A stretch of DNA of 43,058 nucleotides from Pseudomonas sp. GM49 (GTDB taxonomy: Bacteria > Pseudomonadota > Gammaproteobacteria > Pseudomonadales > Pseudomonadaceae), in contig NZ_AKJL01000044.1 of the NCBI RefSeq assembly GCF_000282355.1, positions 1 through 43,058 on the forward strand, written 5' to 3'. The first letter of the stretch is position 1; every line of letters starts with the position of its first letter. Of this stretch, positions 36,334 to 43,058 are shown piece by piece. Both the position numbers and the translations under genes were made by a program. The notes under the pieces are model-generated. The model was not told where the DNA came from and made no database searches. It saw only the letters and a program-made list of their open reading frames with translations.

Positions 36334-36705
36334 TTACTTCGGACGCTTGGTACCGTACTTCGAACGACCCTGGTTACGACCTTTAACACCGGAAGTATCC
36401 AACGAACCGCGAACGGTGTGGTAACGAACACCTGGCAAGTCTTTTACACGACCGCCGCGGATCAGTACCACGCTGTGCTCTTGCAGGTTGTGGCCTTCAC
36501 CACCGATGTACGAGGAAACCTCGAAACCGTTGGTCAGACGCACACGGCATACTTTACGCAGTGCCGAGTTAGGTTTTTTCGGCGTGGTGGTGTACACACG
36601 GGTGCACACGCCACGGCGTTGCGGGCAGTTCTGCAGCGCAGGCACGTCGGATTTCTCGACGATACGCTTACGCGGCTGACGTACCAGCTGGTTGATAGTT
36701 GCCAT
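36334..36705 (-). CDS. rpsL: 30S ribosomal protein S12
   Basis: A 123-residue decoding-centre protein. Lys43 ([12 protein letters not shown]) and Lys88 ([12 protein letters not shown]), the usual streptomycin-resistance positions, are wild type, and Asp89 is in place for methylthiolation by RimO. First gene of the str operon, about 85 bases after the predicted start point of its promoter. Confidence 0.99.
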
Positions 36706-36754
36706 CTACTAGCTCCACTGTTGTCTTGCGACGCTATTGTCTTGCAAGAAAAGC

Positions 36755-36780
36755 AAAATGGCAGGAACGAGTTCCCGCCA
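36755..36780 (-). terminator. Attenuator-like hairpin in the str-operon leader
   Basis: On the minus strand nine pairs (36780-36772 with 36767-36759, one G-U) with a four-base loop are followed by TTTTGCTTTTCTT. It lies about 10 bases downstream of the predicted transcription start, so it could attenuate str transcription or stop read-through from rpoC. Confidence 0.55.
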
Positions 36781-36796
36781 AATTTAGGGGTACAAG

Positions 36797-36825
36797 AGTC
36801 TAAAGAGGATCTTGTCCCCAGTCAA
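36797..36825 (-). promoter_or_regulatory. Sigma70 promoter of the str operon
   Basis: Minus strand TTGACT (36825-36820), 17-bp spacer, TAGACT (36802-36797), in the 216-bp gap between rpoC and rpsL. The predicted start is near 36790. Farther upstream the gap has an 11-bp palindrome GACAAATTGTC (36860-36870) but no clear intrinsic terminator for rpoC. Confidence 0.82.
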
Positions 36826-36921
36826 GGCAAGGCCCCGCCCTCCCCGCTCATCCAATCCCGACAAATTGTCTCGATTCGATGAACGGAGCGACCAGGGCCT
36901 CACACTCATTTACCGCAGAAC

Positions 36922-39900
36922 TCAGTTACCGCTCGAGTTCAGCGCTTCGGTCAGTGCAGCTTCCACTTCACTGGCGCTTACGCGCAACGGCTTGTCTGCA
37001 TCACGGCGGCGCTTACGCTCGCTGTGATAAGCCAGACCGGTACCGGCCGGGATCAGACGACCCACGACCACGTTTTCTTTCAGGCCGCGCAGGTAATCGC
37101 GCTTGCCGGTTACCGCCGCTTCGGTCAGTACGCGAGTGGTTTCCTGGAAGGAAGCCGCCGAGATGAACGATTCGGTGGACAACGACGCCTTGGTGATACC
37201 CAGCAGAACGCGAGTGAACTTGGAGACAAACTTGTCTTCGCCGCTCAGACGCTCGTTCTCTACCAGTACGTGAGTCAATTCCATCTGGTCGCCCTTGATG
37301 AAACTGGAATCGCCGGATTCAGCGATCTCAACTTTACGCAGCATCTGACGCAGGATGGTCTCGATGTGCTTGTCGTTGATCTTCACGCCTTGCAGACGGT
37401 AAACGTCCTGGATCTCGTTAACGATGTACTTGGCCAGCGCACTCACACCCAGCAGACGCAGGATGTCGTGTGGATCGCTCGGGCCGTCGGAGATAACTTC
37501 GCCGCGGTTTACCTGTTCGCCTTCGAAGACGTTCAGGTGACGCCACTTCGGAATCAGCTCTTCGTACGGATCGCTACCGTCGTTCGGGGTAATGACCAGA
37601 CGGCGCTTGCCCTTGGTCTCTTTACCGAACGCGATGGTGCCGCTGACTTCAGCCAGAATCGACGCTTCTTTCGGACGACGGGCTTCGAACAGGTCAGCAA
37701 CACGCGGCAGACCACCGGTGATGTCACGGGTCTTCGAAGTTTCTTGCGGGATACGAGCGATAACATCACCGATCGCGATCTTCGCACCATCCGCTACACC
37801 GACCAGGGCGTTGGCTGGCAGGAAGTACTGAGCGATTACGTCAGTGCCTGGCAGCAACAGATCCTTGCCGTTGTCGTCGACCATCTTCACGGCAGGACGG
37901 ATGTCCTTACCGGCAGCTGGACGATCTTTGGCGTCGAGTACTTCAATGTTGGTCATACCGGTCAATTCGTCAGTCTGACGCTTGATCGTGATGCCTTCTT
38001 CCATGCCCACGTAGGTCACGGTACCTTTCATCTCGGTAACGATCGGGTGAGTGTGCGGATCCCACTTGGCCACGATTGCGCCAGCGTCGACCTTGTCACC
38101 TTCCTTAACCGAAATCACAGCACCGTACGGCAGCTTGTAACGCTCACGCTCACGACCGAAGTCATCAGCGATGGCCAGCTCACCGGAACGGGATACGGCA
38201 ACCAGGTGGCCGTCCACTCGCTCAACGTGCTTCAGGTTATGCAGACGGACGGTACCGCCATTCTTCACCTGAACGCTGTCGGCTGCGGAGGTCCGGCTTG
38301 CCGCACCACCGATGTGGAACGTACGCATCGTCAGCTGGGTACCCGGCTCACCGATGGACTGGGCGGCGATAACGCCGACCGCTTCACCGATGTTCACCTG
38401 GTGACCACGAGCCAGATCGCGGCCGTAGCACTTGGCGCAAATGCCGTAGCGGGTTTCGCAGCTGATCGGCGAACGCACGATCACTTCGTCGATGCTGTTC
38501 AGCTCGATGAACTCGACCCACTTTTCGTCTACCAGGGTGCCGGCAGGAACGATGACGTCCTCGGTACCTGGCTTGAATACGTCACGGGCAATAACACGAC
38601 CCAATACGCGCTCACCCAACGGCTCTACAACGTCACCGCCTTCAATGTGCGGAGTCATCAGCAGGCCGTGCTCGGTGCCGCAATCGATCTCGGTTACAAC
38701 CAGATCCTGTGCCACGTCTACCAGACGACGAGTCAGGTAACCGGAGTTAGCGGTTTTCAACGCGGTATCCGCCAGACCTTTACGAGCACCGTGAGTGGAG
38801 ATGAAGTACTGGAGTACGCTCAAACCTTCACGGAAGTTCGCAGTAATCGGCGTTTCAATGATGGAACCGTCCGGCTTGGCCATCAGGCCACGCATACCGG
38901 CCAGCTGACGAATCTGTGCTGCGGAACCCCGCGCACCCGAGTCAGCCATCATGTACATCGAGTTGAAGGACTCCTGGTCGACTTCGACGCCATGACGGTC
39001 GATGACTTTCTCTTTCGAGAGGTTGGCCATCATCGCCTTGGAAACTTCGTCGTTCGCCTTGGACCAAAGGTCGATCACTTTGTTGTACTTCTCGCCCTGG
39101 GTTACCAGGCCGGAGGCGTACTGACTTTCGATCTCTTTCACTTCGTCGGTGGCTGCACCGATGATGCGGGCTTTTTCATCCGGGATAACGAAGTCGTTAA
39201 CACCGATGGAAACGCCGGAAATGGTCGAATAGGCAAAACCGGTGTACATCAACTGGTCAGCGAAGATCACGGTCTCTTTCAGACCAACCACGCGGTAGCA
39301 CTGGTTGATCAGCTTGGAGATCGCCTTTTTCTTCATCGGCAGGTTGACGACGTCGTACGACAGACCTTTTGGCACAACCTGGAACAACAGCGCACGGCCG
39401 ACAGTGGTGTCGACGATACGAGTGTTGGTCACGCTGCCGCCGTCACGGTCGTTGACGGTTTCGTTGATCCGCACTTTGACCTTGGCGTGCAGTGCGGCTT
39501 CGCCGGCACGGAACACACGGTCAACTTCCTGCAGATCCGCGAACACACGACCTTCGCCCTTGGCGTTGATCGCTTCACGCGTCATGTAGTACAGACCCAA
39601 TACAACGTCCTGCGACGGAACGATGATTGGCTCACCGTTGGCTGGCGACAGAATGTTGTTGGTCGACATCATCAACGCACGCGCTTCCAGCTGGGCTTCC
39701 AGCGTCAGCGGTACGTGCACGGCCATTTGGTCGCCGTCGAAGTCGGCGTTGTACGCGGCGCAGACCAGCGGGTGCAGCTGGATAGCCTTACCTTCGATCA
39801 GTACCGGTTCAAACGCCTGGATACCCAGACGGTGAAGGGTCGGCGCACGGTTGAGAAGAACCGGGTGTTCGCGAATCACTTCAGCGAGAACGTCCCAAAC

Positions 39901-41121
39901 CTCTGGCAGCTCACGCTCGACCATCTTCTTGGCAGCCTTGATGGTGGTCGCGAGACCACGCATTTCCAGCTTGCCGAAAATGAACGGTTTGAACAGCTCG
40001 AGAGCCATCTTCTTCGGCAGACCGCACTGGTGCAGACGCAGGGTCGGACCTACGGTAATTACCGAACGACCGGAGTAGTCAACACGCTTACCGAGCAAGT
40101 TCTGACGGAAACGACCCTGCTTACCCTTGATCATGTCAGCCAGGGATTTCAGAGGACGCTTGTTGGAACCGGTGATAGCGCGGCCACGACGACCGTTGTC
40201 GAGCAGTGCATCGACGGCTTCCTGCAACATACGCTTTTCGTTGCGCACGATGATGTCCGGAGCGGACAGATCCAGCAGGCGCTTCAAACGGTTGTTACGG
40301 TTGATCACTCGACGATACAGATCGTTGAGGTCGGAAGTCGCGAAGCGACCGCCATCCAGCGGGACCAGTGGACGCAGATCTGGCGGCAGAACCGGCAGAA
40401 CGGTCAGCACCATCCACTCTGGCAGGTTGCCGGAACCCTGGAAGGCTTCCATCAACTTCAGACGCTTGGACAGCTTCTTGATCTTGGTTTCGGAGTTGGT
40501 TTGCGGAATTTCTTCACGCAGGCGGCCAATCTCGTGCTCCAGGTCGATAGCGTGCAGCAGTTCGCGGACAGCTTCGGCACCCATGCGGGCATCGAAATCG
40601 TCGCCGAACTCTTCCAGCGCTTCGAAGTACTGCTCGTCGTTCAGCAGCTGACCTTTTTCAAGGGTGGTCATGCCTGGATCGATAACGACGTAGCTCTCGA
40701 AGTAGAGAACGCGTTCGATATCACGCAGGGTCATGTCCATCAGCAAGCCGATACGGGACGGCAGCGATTTCAGGAACCAGATGTGGGCAACAGGCGAAGC
40801 CAGTTCGATGTGCGCCATGCGCTCACGACGAACTTTTGCCAGCGCGACTTCAACGCCGCACTTCTCGCAGATCACGCCACGGTGCTTCAAGCGCTTGTAC
40901 TTACCGCACAGGCACTCGTAATCCTTTACCGGGCCAAAGATCTTGGCGCAGAACAGGCCGTCACGCTCGGGTTTGAACGTACGGTAGTTGATGGTTTCCG
41001 GCTTTTTAACTTCACCGAACGACCACGAACGGATCATCTCAGGCGATGCCAATCCGATACGGATGGCGTCGAACTCTTCGACTTGACCCTGGTTTTTCAG
41101 CAAATTCAGTAGGTCTTTCAA
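36922..41121 (-). CDS. rpoC: RNA polymerase beta' subunit
   Basis: A 1399-residue catalytic subunit. The N-terminal zinc site is Cys70, Cys72, Cys85 and Cys88 (CLCGKYK...CEKC). The catalytic Mg loop NADFDGD is at 458-464 with Asp460, Asp462 and Asp464. A second cysteine cluster ([15 protein letters not shown]) and the trigger-loop region are complete. It follows rpoB with 64 bases between and ends 216 bp before rpsL. Nearly 1360 codons in a row avoid TTA, CTA and TCA. Confidence 0.99.
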   Translation of the reverse strand: MKDLLNLLKNQGQVEEFDAIRIGLASPEMIRSWSFGEVKKPETINYRTFKPERDGLFCAKIFGPVKDYECLCGKYKRLKHRGVICEKCGVEVALAKVRRERMAHIELASPVAHIWFLKSLPSRIGLLMDMTLRDIERVLYFESYVVIDPGMTTLEKGQLLNDEQYFEALEEFGDDFDARMGAEAVRELLHAIDLEHEIGRLREEIPQTNSETKIKKLSKRLKLMEAFQGSGNLPEWMVLTVLPVLPPDLRPLVPLDGGRFATSDLNDLYRRVINRNNRLKRLLDLSAPDIIVRNEKRMLQEAVDALLDNGRRGRAITGSNKRPLKSLADMIKGKQGRFRQNLLGKRVDYSGRSVITVGPTLRLHQCGLPKKMALELFKPFIFGKLEMRGLATTIKAAKKMVERELPEVWDVLAEVIREHPVLLNRAPTLHRLGIQAFEPVLIEGKAIQLHPLVCAAYNADFDGDQMAVHVPLTLEAQLEARALMMSTNNILSPANGEPIIVPSQDVVLGLYYMTREAINAKGEGRVFADLQEVDRVFRAGEAALHAKVKVRINETVNDRDGGSVTNTRIVDTTVGRALLFQVVPKGLSYDVVNLPMKKKAISKLINQCYRVVGLKETVIFADQLMYTGFAYSTISGVSIGVNDFVIPDEKARIIGAATDEVKEIESQYASGLVTQGEKYNKVIDLWSKANDEVSKAMMANLSKEKVIDRHGVEVDQESFNSMYMMADSGARGSAAQIRQLAGMRGLMAKPDGSIIETPITANFREGLSVLQYFISTHGARKGLADTALKTANSGYLTRRLVDVAQDLVVTEIDCGTEHGLLMTPHIEGGDVVEPLGERVLGRVIARDVFKPGTEDVIVPAGTLVDEKWVEFIELNSIDEVIVRSPISCETRYGICAKCYGRDLARGHQVNIGEAVGVIAAQSIGEPGTQLTMRTFHIGGAASRTSAADSVQVKNGGTVRLHNLKHVERVDGHLVAVSRSGELAIADDFGRERERYKLPYGAVISVKEGDKVDAGAIVAKWDPHTHPIVTEMKGTVTYVGMEEGITIKRQTDELTGMTNIEVLDAKDRPAAGKDIRPAVKMVDDNGKDLLLPGTDVIAQYFLPANALVGVADGAKIAIGDVIARIPQETSKTRDITGGLPRVADLFEARRPKEASILAEVSGTIAFGKETKGKRRLVITPNDGSDPYEELIPKWRHLNVFEGEQVNRGEVISDGPSDPHDILRLLGVSALAKYIVNEIQDVYRLQGVKINDKHIETILRQMLRKVEIAESGDSSFIKGDQMELTHVLVENERLSGEDKFVSKFTRVLLGITKASLSTESFISAASFQETTRVLTEAAVTGKRDYLRGLKENVVVGRLIPAGTGLAYHSERKRRRDADKPLRVSASEVEAALTEALNSSGN

Positions 41122-41143
41122 GGCCTTTCCTCCTGGCGGAGCA

Positions 41144-41170
41144 GAGAGCGGGCAATCCTGCCCCGCTCTC
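41144..41170 (-). other. Hairpin in the rpoB-rpoC spacer
   Basis: A perfect 9-bp stem GAGAGCGGG/CCCGCTCTC (41144-41152 with 41162-41170) with a 9-base loop fills most of the 64-bp spacer. There is no T run, so it is not a terminator; an mRNA processing or stability role is possible. Confidence 0.5.
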
Positions 41171-41185
41171 GATTCGCGTCACGTG

Positions 41186-43058
<1,873 letters not shown>

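Noticed and set aside
37024..41112. A 1362-codon open frame on the plus strand opposite rpoC
   Set aside because: It is in exact codon register with rpoC and exists because rpoC lacks TTA, CTA and TCA codons; its product has no recognisable domain.

Overview
The window is a chromosomal segment of a Pseudomonas, most likely of the P. fluorescens complex. Three things point there: G+C-rich coding sequence, the gene order rplQ-katA-bfr-uvrA-MFS-ssb known from P. aeruginosa, and five doublets of the GTGGGAGCGAGCTTGCTCGC-type REP sequence typical of fluorescent pseudomonads. No prophage, insertion sequence, CRISPR array, rRNA or tRNA gene was seen.

Left part (1-11.1 kb), accessory and housekeeping genes in small units: the 3' end of a possible Lhr-like helicase; an MscS-family channel divergent from a DHA1 MFS exporter; a ybhP-clsB-ybhN membrane-lipid operon; a DUF3182 (ATP-grasp-like) gene overlapping an alpha/beta-hydrolase gene; and a GlxA-type AraC regulator divergent from an isochorismatase-fold hydrolase. 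REP doublets sit in four gaps here.

Middle (11.1-18.4 kb), DNA repair and oxidative or iron defence: ssb follows a YajR-like MFS gene and both diverge from uvrA. Then come a ferritin lacking the usual haem-ligand methionine and the catalase katA.

Right part (18.5-43.06 kb), one uninterrupted minus-strand block. In transcription order it holds rpoB (partial)-rpoC, str (rpsL-rpsG-fusA-tuf), S10 (rpsJ to rpsQ), spc (rplN to rpmJ) and alpha (rpsM-rpsK-rpsD-rpoA-rplQ). Four sigma70 promoters with exactly 17-bp spacers can be read directly, upstream of rpsL, rpsJ, rpsH and rpsM.

The most interesting non-coding signal is the 209-bp gap between rpsN and rpsH inside the spc operon. It has a strong hairpin whose 3' arm is also the -35 box of an internal promoter, then a leader with a terminator-like hairpin (GCAA loop, T7). 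The 3' arm of that hairpin can pair instead with a sequence abutting the rpsH start codon. A similar hairpin-promoter overlap marks the spc/alpha boundary. The str leader carries its own hairpin plus T-rich tract. All promoter, attenuator and operator calls are sequence inferences without experimental support.
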